From positions 82,033-146,032 of the forward strand of contig JAUCSE010000105.1 in the NCBI GenBank assembly GCA_030445275.1: DNA of 64,000 nt, written 5' to 3'. Made by a program: the position numbers and the translations under genes. Source of the stretch: Mucilaginibacter sp. (GTDB taxonomy: Bacteria > Bacteroidota > Bacteroidia > Sphingobacteriales > Sphingobacteriaceae). Below are positions 17,029 to 26,488 of this stretch, one piece after another. The notes under the pieces are model-generated. The model was given only the letters and a program-made list of their open reading frames with translations. It did not search any database and was not told the origin of the DNA. How positions within the stretch are numbered: position 1 is the first letter of the stretch; each line of letters begins with the position of its first letter.

Positions 17029-18369
17029 TTACTCATCCTCCATTTTAGAATGCTTACGGGTATCGTTCATGGTAGTATACAATATTAACGATAATGCTAT
17101 ACAAAGCGTAACATACCAATAAAACCATTGCTGGTGATGTTCATTCTTAAATAGCAAAGCAATATACTCTGCGGTACCACCAAATATCGACACCGCTATG
17201 GCATAAGGAAAACCCACTCCCAACGCACGGACATTAGCGGGGAAAAGTTCGGCTTTTACCACGGCGTTAATAGAGGTGTAGCCGCTCACAATGATCAGTG
17301 CACACAATATTAAGGTGAAAGCCACCCAAACATCCTTGGTTTCGCTTAAAAGTGTGAGGATGGGTATGGTGGTCAATGTACCCAATACTCCAAATCCAAT
17401 CAGCAAGGGCTTGCGACCTATCTTATCAGACAATAGTCCAAACGCTGGCTGTAATAGCATAAACACTACCAAAGTAAATGTTGATATTAACGTAGCGCTG
17501 CTTTTACTAAAGCCAGAGGTGTTCACCAAAAACTTTTGCATGTAGGTAGTAAACGTATAAAAAGCCAGCGTACCGCCCATAGTTAAACCGATAACTGTAA
17601 ATACAGCTTTGGGGTGTTTGGCCAACGCGCTTAAGGTACCACGCATAGATGAGGATTTATGTTCATCCTTTTTAAAAGATGCTGACTCCTGCAGGCTGCG
17701 CCTTAAATACAGGGTAATAACCGCCAAAAAAGCGCCTATACCAAAAGGGATACGCCAGCCCCAGTCGTGTAGCTGTTGTTCGCTCAAAAAAACGCGCTGC
17801 AATAAAACCAGCACACCAAGAGCCATCAGCTGCCCCATAATCAGTGTTACATATTGAAAACTGGAGTAAAATCCACGGTGCTTTTTGCCTGCCATTTCGC
17901 TCAGGTAGGTTGCGCTGGTACCATATTCTCCTCCTACACTTATCCCTTGTATAATGCGAGCCAGTACCAATAATAAGGGGGCAGCAACACCTATTGAATT
18001 ATAATTTGGCGTAAGTGCGATAATAAGAGAGCCAACACTCATCAACAATACCGATGATGTAAGTGCTAACTTACGGCCATATCTGTCTGCAAAGGTTCCC
18101 ATAAGCCAACCACCTATCGGGCGCATTAAAAACCCAATGGCAAAAATGCCGGCGGTGTTTAAAAGCTGTACAGTTTGATTATCCGAAGGGAAAAATGCAT
18201 CTGAAAAATATAAGGAAAAAGCAGTATACACATACCAATCATACCATTCAACCAAATTACCTAATGAACCACCAATAATGGATTTAATTCGGCCACCGGT
18301 TGTTTTTAGTGCTTCTTTGTTTTTTTCTACGAATGGTATCAGCGGAGTGTCTTTGGTTTCTTCTATCAT
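17029..18369 (-). CDS. MFS transporter, metabolite:H+ symporter (MHS) type
   Basis: The 446-residue product has about 12 membrane spans. The MHS signature is visible at the start (GGSLGNLVEWYDWYVYTAFS), with FMRPIGGWLMGTFADRYGRK between helices 2 and 3 and SVGGEYGTSATYLSEMAGKKHRG in helix 4 to loop. Relatives such as KgtP, ProP and ShiA import dicarboxylates, proline/betaine or shikimate with protons. The substrate cannot be told from sequence. It stands alone upstream of a divergent DUF2851 gene. Confidence 0.88.
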   Translation of the reverse strand: MIEETKDTPLIPFVEKNKEALKTTGGRIKSIIGGSLGNLVEWYDWYVYTAFSLYFSDAFFPSDNQTVQLLNTAGIFAIGFLMRPIGGWLMGTFADRYGRKLALTSSVLLMSVGSLIIALTPNYNSIGVAAPLLLVLARIIQGISVGGEYGTSATYLSEMAGKKHRGFYSSFQYVTLIMGQLMALGVLVLLQRVFLSEQQLHDWGWRIPFGIGAFLAVITLYLRRSLQESASFKKDEHKSSSMRGTLSALAKHPKAVFTVIGLTMGGTLAFYTFTTYMQKFLVNTSGFSKSSATLISTFTLVVFMLLQPAFGLLSDKIGRKPLLIGFGVLGTLTTIPILTLLSETKDVWVAFTLILCALIIVSGYTSINAVVKAELFPANVRALGVGFPYAIAVSIFGGTAEYIALLFKNEHHQQWFYWYVTLCIALSLILYTTMNDTRKHSKMEDE

Positions 18370-18521
18370 AGGTTATAGTAAAGAATATCTGATTATAAAT
18401 GTAAGAGATAATTTTATTGATCTTGCCAAAATCATGGTAACCTTTAATTCTATAAACCAGGATTTTGAAAAAAATCAACGTAATCACCTAAAATCAACGG
18501 TCAAAATACCTATCTTGTTTG

Positions 18522-19808
18522 ATGCTTTTCACCGAAGACTTTTTACACTACGTATGGAAATTTAGGCTATTTGACCGTATTGGTCTGCAAACCGATGATG
18601 GTGAAGAGTTAGAAATACTATCTGTAGGAATGCATAACACAGATTCGGGCCCCGACTTCCATAATGCCCGTATCAGGATAGGCGAAACCGTTTGGGCGGG
18701 GAATGTAGAAGTACACCTATCGGCTTCCGACTGGCAAAAACATGGCCATACTTCCGATAATGCCTACGGGAATGTGATATTACATGTAGTTTATCGCAAT
18801 GATGTACCTCTGATTTTACCAAACGGCCGTAAAGCACCTACGCTACAACTGCATAACCGTGTTCCTGATGAACTGTATAACCGCTATCATCAAATGATAT
18901 TTGGCAATCAAAGCATTATACCCTGCGAAGCCAGCATAGGCGCAATTGACGGCCTTATTATGCATAACTGGCTCACCCGCGTTTTAGTAGAACGCCTTGA
19001 AAAACGATCGGCAGCAGTTATTGATACCCTTACCTTAAATCGCGGCGATTGGGAAGAAACTTTTTACCAGTTTTTAGCGGCAAACTTTGGCTTCAAAACC
19101 AACGCCCTGCCCTTTGAACTAATGGCAAAGTCATTACCGCAACTCACATTGGCCAAGCACAAAAACAACCCAATGCAAATTGAGGCCCTCCTATTTGGGC
19201 AGGCTGGATTTTTACAAGGTGAATTAAAAGATGAGTATCCGCTTAAATTAAAAAAGGAATATGATTTTCTGCGTAAAAAGTACAACCTTAAACCTATTGA
19301 AAACCATTTATGGAAATTTATGCGTTTAAGGCCGCAAAATTTCCCAACCGTAAGACTAGCTCAATTTGCGGCACTTATTGTACAATCAAACCCTCTGTTT
19401 TCAAAAATACTGGAGATAAAAGAAATTGATGCCTTGCGTGCTTTATTCACTGCTATAAAAGTGAATGACTATTGGGATGATCATTATCGCTTTGATGCTC
19501 CATCAAAGCCTTCGCCTAAAAGCTTTGGAGCATCATCTATTGATATCATCTTAATTAATACACTGGCTTTATTTCTGTTTAGTTATGGCAAACAACATCA
19601 GCAGCAATATTATATTAGCCGTAGTTTAAAATTATTGGAAAATTTACCACCCGAACAAAACAATATTACAGAAGATTTTGTTACCTTAGGAGTGAAAATT
19701 AACAATGCATTTGAGTCGCAGGCGCTGCTGGAGTTGAAAAATAATTATTGTAACTATAAGAAATGCCTGCAATGTGGCGTTGGTAATAAAATATTAAAAC
19801 TGGCCTGA
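18522..19808 (+). CDS. DUF2851 family protein
   Basis: From the ATG at 18522 the product has 428 residues. It matches the Bacteroidota-restricted DUF2851 family, with the N-terminal block FTEDFLHYVWKFRLFD, the conserved HNTDSGPDFHNARIRIG (suggestive of a metal-dependent nuclease-like core), and VWAGNVEVHLSASDWQKHGH. The C-terminus has the family ending NNYCNYKKCLQCGVG, a cysteine cluster. The function is unknown. It is followed two bases later by a small PspC gene and the two are likely co-transcribed. Confidence 0.85.
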   Translation: MLFTEDFLHYVWKFRLFDRIGLQTDDGEELEILSVGMHNTDSGPDFHNARIRIGETVWAGNVEVHLSASDWQKHGHTSDNAYGNVILHVVYRNDVPLILPNGRKAPTLQLHNRVPDELYNRYHQMIFGNQSIIPCEASIGAIDGLIMHNWLTRVLVERLEKRSAAVIDTLTLNRGDWEETFYQFLAANFGFKTNALPFELMAKSLPQLTLAKHKNNPMQIEALLFGQAGFLQGELKDEYPLKLKKEYDFLRKKYNLKPIENHLWKFMRLRPQNFPTVRLAQFAALIVQSNPLFSKILEIKEIDALRALFTAIKVNDYWDDHYRFDAPSKPSPKSFGASSIDIILINTLALFLFSYGKQHQQQYYISRSLKLLENLPPEQNNITEDFVTLGVKINNAFESQALLELKNNYCNYKKCLQCGVGNKILKLA

Positions 19809-19809
19809 C

Positions 19810-20031
19810 ATGCTACAAAGAATAATTACTTTTTTTGAACGGTACTCATTTGGTGTATGCACCTATCTTGGCGAACGGTTTAATATTTCTATCCCGAAGA
19901 TCAGGTTATTTTTTATTTATTCCTCATTCCTGGCTGTGGGTTTCCCGCTCATATTTTATTTCTTTGCCGGGATAGTATTGGACATTCGCAATTATGTTAA
20001 ACGTAGCCATACCAGGGCTACGGATCTTTAA
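19810..20031 (+). CDS. PspC domain small membrane protein
   Basis: The 73-residue product fits the PspC domain: a soluble N-terminus with FGVCTYLGERFNISIPKIRL, then one long hydrophobic region FFIYSSFLAVGFPLIFYFFAG and a basic tail. PspC proteins sense envelope stress or act as anti-sigma-like membrane factors. In Bacteroidota the short form commonly sits next to DUF2851, as here. Confidence 0.85.
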   Translation: MLQRIITFFERYSFGVCTYLGERFNISIPKIRLFFIYSSFLAVGFPLIFYFFAGIVLDIRNYVKRSHTRATDL

Positions 20032-20032
20032 C

Positions 20033-20165
20033 CGTTGATTTTTTTGATTGCGATGATTTTTGTCTGAACCGGGGTTCACCCGATTAAAGGATTACCAAGA
20101 TTTTTAACCGCTGATTGGACTGATTTTTCTGATTCCGTTGATTTTTGATTAAATTGATAATCCAT
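20033..20165. repeat. Dispersed AT-rich repeat with TGATT units
   Basis: The 145-bp gap has repeated words: GTTGATTTTTTTGATT, CCGCTGATTGGACTGATT, TTTCTGATTCCGTTGATT. These occur as a short tandem-like array on one strand and are typical of Bacteroidota intergenic repeats. No gene is seen. Confidence 0.6.
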
Positions 20166-20176
20166 TTTCTCACAAC

Positions 20177-20536
20177 TCACAACAATCTTCCTGTTTTTAC
20201 GGCCTCTTGTAAGTGGCGTACTTTAAATTTAGGTTCATAGCAATATTTCGCCAGCTGTTTTACCCAGGTACTGTTATATCCAAACATTGTTTTTATTATT
20301 CGTACCCGGGTTGACCCTTTGGGATAACCATATTTGTACCAGGTGAATTTGGATTGATCCAGTTTAAACTGGTCAACAAAGTCGGCCAGAAAAAGATCAA
20401 TCTCAATATCAAAAATATCCAGATCAAGATCAATACTGGTATCCAGACTTAAACTACCCGGATCAACATGGTGCAGCTTATAGCGGTTGCAATAATCAAC
20501 GATAAACTCTTTTAAAGGTGGCAGTATCTCTTCCAT
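20177..20536 (-). CDS. DUF1493 family protein
   Basis: The 119-residue protein resembles DUF1493 (acyl-carrier-protein-like small domain): an early helix, then SLDTSIDLDLDIFDIEIDLFLADFVDQF, which aligns with the ACP-like core where D-x-D-x-F/D follows the second helix. The usual Ser attachment residue is not obvious. The function is unknown. Low GC flanks and a lone position give no clue. Confidence 0.65.
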   Translation of the reverse strand: MEEILPPLKEFIVDYCNRYKLHHVDPGSLSLDTSIDLDLDIFDIEIDLFLADFVDQFKLDQSKFTWYKYGYPKGSTRVRIIKTMFGYNSTWVKQLAKYCYEPKFKVRHLQEAVKTGRLL

Positions 20537-20736
20537 TTAAACGATTATAAATTTGATCATTTTGTGTATATGACGCAGTTTTAAAAATTAGGTTGCATCT
20601 GTAAGTACTTTATTTTAAAAAAAAGGTTACACCAAATATTAAGATATAGTAATGTTGATTTAATAGGTTCAGTTAACCTTTATGCTGCATAATTAAAGTC
20701 GTATGATTATTATTGCAGTCTGTTTAATACCCGCAC

Positions 20737-21426
20737 ATGAAACTAAAAGTTATAGCTTTTGATGCCGATGACACTCTATGGGTGAACGAGCCTTATTTTC
20801 TGAATACTGAAAAAAAGTTTTGCAGTCTGCTTGAAGATTTTTTGCCACATCACACCGTATCCAGTGAGCTTTTGAAGATCGAGATTGAAAACCTGTCACT
20901 ATATGGTTATGGTATTAAAGGGTATATCCTGAGTATGATTGAAGCCGCATTAAAAATATCAGATAAAAAAATAAGCCTTGAAGTTGTTGAACTGATACTG
21001 GAGTATGGTAAGGAAATGCTGAACGAGCCCATTGAATTATTGGATGGCGTAGATGATGTACTTTCGACCTTAAAAAAACAATACAGACTGGTAGTTGCCA
21101 CCAAAGGTGATTTGCTTGACCAGGAACGGAAACTAAAAAAATCAGGCCTGGCACATTATTTCCATCATATTGAGGTTATGTCTGACAAACGTGAAGAAGA
21201 TTATACCAAGCTTATCAAACACCTGGATATTAAACCAGAGGAGTTTATGATGGTAGGTAACTCTTTAAAATCAGATATCATGCCGGTTATAAACATCGGT
21301 GGCTATGCCATTCACGTACCTTTTCATACTACCTGGGCGCATGAACATGTAGAAACCAATTTAACACACGATAACTTTAAACAGGCAGATTCCCTGAACG
21401 AAATCTTGCCTTATATACTTACATGA
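20737..21426 (+). CDS. HAD family hydrolase
   Basis: The 229-residue product begins with motif I VIAFDADDTLWVNEPYF. It has motif II RLVVATKG, and motif III/IV in DYTKLIKHLDIKPEEFMMVGNSLKSDIMPVIN. This is a phosphatase-type HAD of the YjjG/NagD-like group. Substrate unknown. It overlaps the next gene by 4 bp (ATGA), so the pair forms an operon with a CatA-like acyltransferase. Confidence 0.88.
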   Translation: MKLKVIAFDADDTLWVNEPYFLNTEKKFCSLLEDFLPHHTVSSELLKIEIENLSLYGYGIKGYILSMIEAALKISDKKISLEVVELILEYGKEMLNEPIELLDGVDDVLSTLKKQYRLVVATKGDLLDQERKLKKSGLAHYFHHIEVMSDKREEDYTKLIKHLDIKPEEFMMVGNSLKSDIMPVINIGGYAIHVPFHTTWAHEHVETNLTHDNFKQADSLNEILPYILT

Positions 21427-22052
21427 AACAAAAAATAAACATCGATACCTGGATACGTAAAGAACATTTTAATTTTTTCAAAAACTTTGAAGAGCCTTTT
21501 TATGGTGTAGTTGTAAATATTGATTGCACTACAGCCTTTAATTTTACCAAAAACAATGGATTATCATTCTTTTGGTATTACCTGCACAAATCACTAACTG
21601 CTGTTAATGACCTCGAAAACTTCAAATATCGAATTTACGGGGACGAGGTTATACTTTATGACCAGATCAATGCCGGCCCAACTATTGGCCGTAGCAATGG
21701 CACATTTGGGTTCTCCTATGTTCATTATCATCCTTCATTCGATGAATTTATGACCGGTGCAAAAAAAGAAATTGAAAGGGTACAAAATAGTACTAACCTT
21801 TTTGCACCAAACCCGGATGATGATATTGTTCATTATTCTGCCCTGCCCTGGGTTGATTTTACCAGCATATCACATGCACGTAGTTTTTCCTTTCCGGATA
21901 GCAGTCCTAAAATGTCATTTGGCAAAATGACCGAAAATAACGGTAAGAAAACAATGCCAGTATCCGTTCATGTACACCACGCGTTGGTCGACGGCCTGCA
22001 TGTGGGGCAATATATTGATCTATTCCAGGAGTTGATGAATAGCGGCACTTAA
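21423..22052 (+). CDS. CatA-like O-acetyltransferase (chloramphenicol acetyltransferase fold)
   Basis: The 209-residue product has the CAT fold layout and the catalytic block VHVHHALVDGLHVGQYIDLFQELM, matching the H-H-x-x-x-D-G signature, plus the early YGVVVNIDCTTAFNFTK and central PWVDFTSISHA. Family members acetylate chloramphenicol or other small alcohols with acetyl-CoA. True resistance function is not certain, because chromosomal CatA-like proteins in Bacteroidota are often uncharacterised. Translationally coupled to the HAD gene. Confidence 0.8.
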   Translation: MKQKINIDTWIRKEHFNFFKNFEEPFYGVVVNIDCTTAFNFTKNNGLSFFWYYLHKSLTAVNDLENFKYRIYGDEVILYDQINAGPTIGRSNGTFGFSYVHYHPSFDEFMTGAKKEIERVQNSTNLFAPNPDDDIVHYSALPWVDFTSISHARSFSFPDSSPKMSFGKMTENNGKKTMPVSVHVHHALVDGLHVGQYIDLFQELMNSGT

Positions 22053-22558
22053 ACCGCTTTTTCCATCACAATGAGCTCTATCAACTGTTTAGGTACACCA
22101 AAGCGGCCATCAACGTGAAATGGCTGTATTTCGCCCGTGGCGGTATAGCCCCGGCGCTCATACCAGCTAATAAGTTCTTTACGGGTACTGATCACTGTCA
22201 TGGTAATGGCATGACAATTCAACTGCTTAGCCAATATAGCGGCTTCGTCAAGCAATGCCCTACCCACTCCTTTGCCCTGCAATACCGGCGATACACTGAA
22301 CATACCCAGGTATAATTTAGGTCCTTTAACTTCCAGGTAAACCGAACCTGTTATTTGTCCGTTATCATCGGTATATTTTAATATGGTTATTGCTTCATTA
22401 TCAAAATATTCTCTCAACATAACCTCATCAACCCTGATACCTTCCAGCAAATAGGCCTCAGTTGTCCATCCTTTTTTTGATTCTTCGCCACGATAAGCAC
22501 TATTTACTAAAACATTTAATTCAGGTACATCTGCAAGCGTAGCTTTGGTTATAGGCAT
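22049..22558 (-). CDS. GNAT family N-acetyltransferase
   Basis: The 169-residue product has GNAT motif A (FSVSPVLQGKGVGRALLDEA) and motif B (WYERRGYTATGEIQPFHVDGRFG). It ends convergently with the CatA-like gene; the two stops overlap by 4 bp. Substrate unknown. Confidence 0.85.
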   Translation of the reverse strand: MPITKATLADVPELNVLVNSAYRGEESKKGWTTEAYLLEGIRVDEVMLREYFDNEAITILKYTDDNGQITGSVYLEVKGPKLYLGMFSVSPVLQGKGVGRALLDEAAILAKQLNCHAITMTVISTRKELISWYERRGYTATGEIQPFHVDGRFGVPKQLIELIVMEKAV

Positions 22559-22625
22559 ATATTTTATTATTTGGGTGGCAAACTTAATATTTTACCACCC
22601 ACAACCCAAACAAAATACAGATTTA

Positions 22626-22958
22626 CTAAAACTTAAAATCTTCGCGCACCGGGTCAAATATATCAATCAGCTTGCAATCTGTAATTGCTCTGCCCCCATG
22701 TATAACATTAGGTGGTATTACAGCAAATGTACCCGTATCCAATATTCGCGATACACCATCAACTGTCAGTTCAAATTGCCCTTCGATAACAAAAGCACAT
22801 TGATGATTGATGTGCTGATGCATAGCTGATACGGCTCCGGCTTTTACCTCCAGAAAGTTAATGGTATTATTTGCGGTGTGTATTATTTTTGAGAAATAGC
22901 CTGGTGTCATTTCCCGGGTTTCGATATCAGCAAAATGATTGAAAATTTGGTTTTCCAT
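22626..22958 (-). CDS. Cupin domain protein
   Basis: From the ATG at 22958 the product has 110 residues. It has a single conserved beta-barrel cupin with metal-type histidines (SAMHQHINHQCAFVIEGQFEL, then IPPNVIHGG), typical of small cupins that bind a metal and a small ligand or act as isomerases. No partner gene or substrate is indicated. An upstream ATG at 22991 would add 11 unconserved residues. Confidence 0.8.
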   Translation of the reverse strand: MENQIFNHFADIETREMTPGYFSKIIHTANNTINFLEVKAGAVSAMHQHINHQCAFVIEGQFELTVDGVSRILDTGTFAVIPPNVIHGGRAITDCKLIDIFDPVREDFKF

Positions 22959-23150
22959 GGTAGTGTTATAAAGCTTTTGTAGCGGCTTCAACGTAAAAGT
23001 ATAAAATTTGAGTATAACAGCATGGTGTCTGTCATGAGTTAACCATATTTATTTTGCAGGAATGGCACAATCATTAAAAATCTTCATAGCCCCAAACTAA
23101 GCCGTATATTTATGGGATAACAGTATATATCGTAATATTTTATATTCAAC

Positions 23151-24035
23151 ATGGCTTTTATTGATTATTATAAAACACTTGGCTTAAGTAAAACCGCATC
23201 TGATAAGGATATTAAAAATGCTTACCGCAAGCTTGCCCGTAAATATCACCCCGACCTTAACCCTAATGATGCCGAAGCCCATAAAAAATTCCAGGAATTA
23301 AACGAAGCTAACGAGGTGTTAAGTGATGCTGAAAAACGCAAAAAGTATGATAAATATGGCGAAAACTGGCAACATGGCGATGTGTATGAACAGCAATCCC
23401 GGCAACAGCAAAGTTACGGGGGCACAGGTGGTTTTGGAGGTTATACTGATACCGATAGCTTTGGTGGCGGAGATTTCTCTGATTTCTTTAAATCAATGTT
23501 TGGTGGCGGCGGTAGCCGGCAAACCAAGTATCGCGGTCAGGATTATAATGCCGAATTGCGTTTAAGTCTGCAGGATATTGCAGAAACTCATAAACGAACT
23601 ATAACGGTTGGTGGTAAAAATCTACGTATTAACATACCCGCTGGTATTGAGAACGGACAAACCATAAAAATAGCCGGCCATGGCGGCGCAGGTGTAAATA
23701 ACGGACCTGCAGGCGATTTGTATATTAAATTTTTTATTGCTGATGACGCACGCTTTAAACGCGATGGTAACAATTTATACTCCACTGTAAAACTTGATTT
23801 GTATACCGCTGTGCTTGGAGGAGAGATAACCGCAGAGACTTTAACCGGTAAAGTAAAGGTGAAGGTAAAAGCCGAAACACAAAATGGCACCAAAGTAAAA
23901 CTTAAAGGCAAAGGGATGCCGGTTTATAAAAAGGAAAACGAATTTGGCGATCTCTATCTCACTTACGATATACAAATACCGGTTAACCTGACTGAAAAGC
24001 AAAAACAACTATTTGAGGAATTATCAAAGTCCTGA
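23151..24035 (+). CDS. cbpA: DnaJ-like co-chaperone CbpA
   Basis: The 294-residue J-domain protein starts AFIDYYKTLGLSKTASDKDIK and has the HPD motif in YHPDLNPNDAEAH (about residues 31-33). A Gly/Ser-rich linker (GGFGGYTDTDSFGGGDFSDFF) follows, then DnaJ C-terminal substrate domains without the cysteine-rich zinc finger (NIPAGIENGQTIKIAGHGG, KLKGKGMP). The missing zinc finger and adjacent CbpM gene mark it as CbpA. It works with DnaK/GrpE in protein folding. Confidence 0.9.
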   Translation: MAFIDYYKTLGLSKTASDKDIKNAYRKLARKYHPDLNPNDAEAHKKFQELNEANEVLSDAEKRKKYDKYGENWQHGDVYEQQSRQQQSYGGTGGFGGYTDTDSFGGGDFSDFFKSMFGGGGSRQTKYRGQDYNAELRLSLQDIAETHKRTITVGGKNLRINIPAGIENGQTIKIAGHGGAGVNNGPAGDLYIKFFIADDARFKRDGNNLYSTVKLDLYTAVLGGEITAETLTGKVKVKVKAETQNGTKVKLKGKGMPVYKKENEFGDLYLTYDIQIPVNLTEKQKQLFEELSKS

Positions 24036-24052
24036 TGTAAATTTTAAATAAC

Positions 24053-24346
24053 ATGAAAACAGCAGATTTAATAACAACCGGCGATTTTTGTTTATACCAT
24101 AATGTGGAGCATACCTTTATAAAATCGCTACAAGAAGCTGGTTTAGTTGAGGTTACCATTATTAATAAAACCACTTTTATACCAGGAACAGAACTTCAAA
24201 AACTCGAGAAACTAATAAACCTGCATCAATTAGATATTAATGTTGCAGGTATTGAAGCTATCAGTTATTTGTTGGAACGGGTTCAAAAAATGCAGGAAGA
24301 TATGCGGGGTTTAAAGAATAAGCTGCGTTTATATGAAGGTGAATAA
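24053..24346 (+). CDS. cbpM: Chaperone modulator CbpM
   Basis: The 97-residue product begins 17 bp after cbpA and fits the CbpM/MerR-like fold: an N-terminal block ITTGDFCLYHNVEHTFIKSL and a C-terminal coiled helix LLERVQKMQEDMRGLKNKLRLY. CbpM binds the J-domain of CbpA and inhibits it. Gene pair order cbpA-cbpM is the standard arrangement. Confidence 0.85.
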   Translation: MKTADLITTGDFCLYHNVEHTFIKSLQEAGLVEVTIINKTTFIPGTELQKLEKLINLHQLDINVAGIEAISYLLERVQKMQEDMRGLKNKLRLYEGE

Positions 24347-24356
24347 CAGTAAAAGC

Positions 24357-26039
24357 TTATTCCATATATTTCAACATCATTCGTTCGCTTACTATATTGG
24401 CATCCTCAATCACAGATTCGGGATATCCCATAGATTCTAATATGGCAATGCCATTTCTACTCTTTAAAAAGCCTTCCTTTAATTTATAATCAAACACCAG
24501 GCTCTTACCTGATTTTGAATCTTCGAACGAATAAATAGCAAAATCCTCGTCAAGCAATTCGGCCAGTTCCAAATCATGAGTTGATACAAATACAAAATTC
24601 TGATTAGCGGTGATATATGACAGCACTGATTTTGCCGCTGCTATACGTTCAATGGTATTAGTCCCTCTGAATATCTCATCAATAATAACCAGGCTCTTCA
24701 CCTGTTCGGTTTCATTGCTCTGGCTCATGATATCTAATATGGACACAGCCTGGGCCTGGAAATAACTTTTTTGCTCTTCAATACTATCAGTGGTTTTAAT
24801 ACTGGTTTGTATCTTCAAAAAAGGAGCTTTGTATACCTTTGTACAACTGGTAAATAAAGTTTGCGCCAATAAGGTATTAACTGCTATAGCCTTTATAAAG
24901 GTTGTTTTACCAGACATGTTCGAGCCTGTTATTAAAGCACCTTTATCGGCACGGGTATATAACGAATTGGTAACACATTTTTCAATTAACGGGTGATAAA
25001 GGTCAGTAATATCCATCTGTATGTTGGTATCAATAAATTCGGGCTTACTGTAATATGGTAACCCGTCCCTCACAGATTGTATAGCTACCAGCATATCAAT
25101 TTCGGCTACGTACTGATACACCCGTTCAATATCATCCCGATGTTTTTTAATATGCCTTAAAGAATTGGTATAGATACGTGGCTCTAATAAAAATACAGTT
25201 TTAATTAACTGAAAAACAGCATAACTCAAATCTCCGGCATCATTGATTAGTTTGCTCTCTAAATTGATAATACTTAACGAGCGCTTTAAGCCTACCAGAT
25301 TTATTAGGCTCTTTTTAATTTCTTCGTTCTTTTCAATACCTGCATTTTTCACGAGCCAAACGGCTACCTTATGCATGATTAGCAATTGTGGTAGCGAATT
25401 TGTATAAGCGCCTATCTTTTTTTTGTTGGCATAATGCAAAACCACATTATATCCAACAAAAAACAATAAGAACAAAATACTTATAGAATTAGGGAAAATC
25501 ACTAATGATATGATCAGAGCCAGAATTGCAAATGGCACCACACTAATATAAAATTTCATCACCGGTACAAACAGCGATTCGTGTTTTTTTAAAAACAGAT
25601 CAACAATATAATACGCGTTGGTGTTGTTAAGTTTTGATAACTCTAACTCAATTAACTCCCTGTTAGGTTTGTCGCTATTTACTGCTTCAATCTTTTTATC
25701 AAGTTCTAATAATTTGTCAATAGAAGTTTCGGGGAGATGCAGTTTCTTGTAAAGATATTGCTTACCAGGTTTTGAGCTGGTTCTGTCAATATAATTGAAA
25801 ACACTTTTCAGATCAATATCTTCGGCAGTGGTAGCAGATAGCCTATCGCTGCTGCTTTCAGCATTTAAATAGGTTTTGATCAAATCGAAATTGCGTCTTG
25901 TATTTAATGGTTTGCTCCATTTGTTTTTTATTTTGTCCAATTTTTTTTCGGCAGCACGTAATTTACCATAGTATGAGCTTATCAATGAAAAGCTAAGCAC
26001 AATAGCCAAAACCAATAACGCAAATAAAAAGTAGTACAT
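24357..26039 (-). CDS. MutS-family ATPase with transmembrane segments
   Basis: The 560-residue protein ends with a MutS C-terminal ATPase: Walker A GSNMSGKTTFIKAIAVNTLL (about residue 367-386), Walker B VKSLVIIDEIFRGTNTIER and FVFVSTHDLELAELLDED. It lacks the MutS mismatch-recognition and connector domains. The N-terminus has a hydrophobic helix (FLFALLVLAIVLSFSLISS), and a second double-hydrophobic region lies at about residues 160-205 (FAILALIISLVIFPNSISIL, LFLLFFVGYNVV). A membrane-bound MutS relative is therefore likely and not a canonical mismatch-repair MutS. The role is unknown. Confidence 0.75.
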   Translation of the reverse strand: MYYFLFALLVLAIVLSFSLISSYYGKLRAAEKKLDKIKNKWSKPLNTRRNFDLIKTYLNAESSSDRLSATTAEDIDLKSVFNYIDRTSSKPGKQYLYKKLHLPETSIDKLLELDKKIEAVNSDKPNRELIELELSKLNNTNAYYIVDLFLKKHESLFVPVMKFYISVVPFAILALIISLVIFPNSISILFLLFFVGYNVVLHYANKKKIGAYTNSLPQLLIMHKVAVWLVKNAGIEKNEEIKKSLINLVGLKRSLSIINLESKLINDAGDLSYAVFQLIKTVFLLEPRIYTNSLRHIKKHRDDIERVYQYVAEIDMLVAIQSVRDGLPYYSKPEFIDTNIQMDITDLYHPLIEKCVTNSLYTRADKGALITGSNMSGKTTFIKAIAVNTLLAQTLFTSCTKVYKAPFLKIQTSIKTTDSIEEQKSYFQAQAVSILDIMSQSNETEQVKSLVIIDEIFRGTNTIERIAAAKSVLSYITANQNFVFVSTHDLELAELLDEDFAIYSFEDSKSGKSLVFDYKLKEGFLKSRNGIAILESMGYPESVIEDANIVSERMMLKYME

Positions 26040-26130
26040 GCCTTAAAAATAAAAAAAATATACTAAACCTAACGTGGTATTTATAGTCCATAAGTAAAAC
26101 GAACTAAAGTGTTACATTAAATGTTGATTT

Positions 26131-26421
26131 ATGAAAATGATCAAATTTTCAATTATAGCTTTTGCTTTGTTGTTTTCTGCCCAATTTGTAAAAGCACAAA
26201 GCATATCTATCGGAGCCTCATTTGGTTATGGTTACCGATATCCCCATACCAGAATAATAGTTGCAGACAATTATCCTGATTATGGATACTATGATCGCCC
26301 CGTATATTATGGACGCAGGGCTTACTACGCGCGCCCGGTATATTATGATCGCCCATATTATGCAGACCGTTATTATGGCCGTAGGTTTCACTATCACCAC
26401 CGTCATTTCAGACATTGGTAA
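26131..26421 (+). CDS. Secreted tyrosine/arginine-rich protein
   Basis: The 96-residue product has a signal peptide (MKMIKFSIIAFALLFSAQF, cleavage near VKA-QS). The mature part is built of Y/R-rich repeats such as YYDRPVYYGRRAYYARPVYY and ends in a His-rich patch (FHYHHRHFRHW). It may be a surface or periplasmic protein, possibly metal-binding at its end. No family name is recognised. The gene is followed by a strong terminator. Confidence 0.65.
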   Translation: MKMIKFSIIAFALLFSAQFVKAQSISIGASFGYGYRYPHTRIIVADNYPDYGYYDRPVYYGRRAYYARPVYYDRPYYADRYYGRRFHYHHRHFRHW

Positions 26422-26422
26422 T

Positions 26423-26463
26423 AATAAAAGAGCGCCTGATTTACTATCAGGCGCTCTTTTATT
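26423..26463 (+). terminator. Terminator after the tyrosine-rich protein gene
   Basis: An 18-bp perfect stem with arms AATAAAAGAGCGCCTGAT and ATCAGGCGCTCTTTTATT closes a 5-nt loop. T-rich ends make it usable in both directions. Confidence 0.85.
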
Positions 26464-26488
26464 ATTAAGGCATTATGATGGATAACTG

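Noticed and set aside
24357..26039. Canonical MutS mismatch-repair protein
   Set aside because: The N-terminal mismatch-binding F-x-E domain is absent and membrane helices are present, so only the ATPase part is MutS-like.
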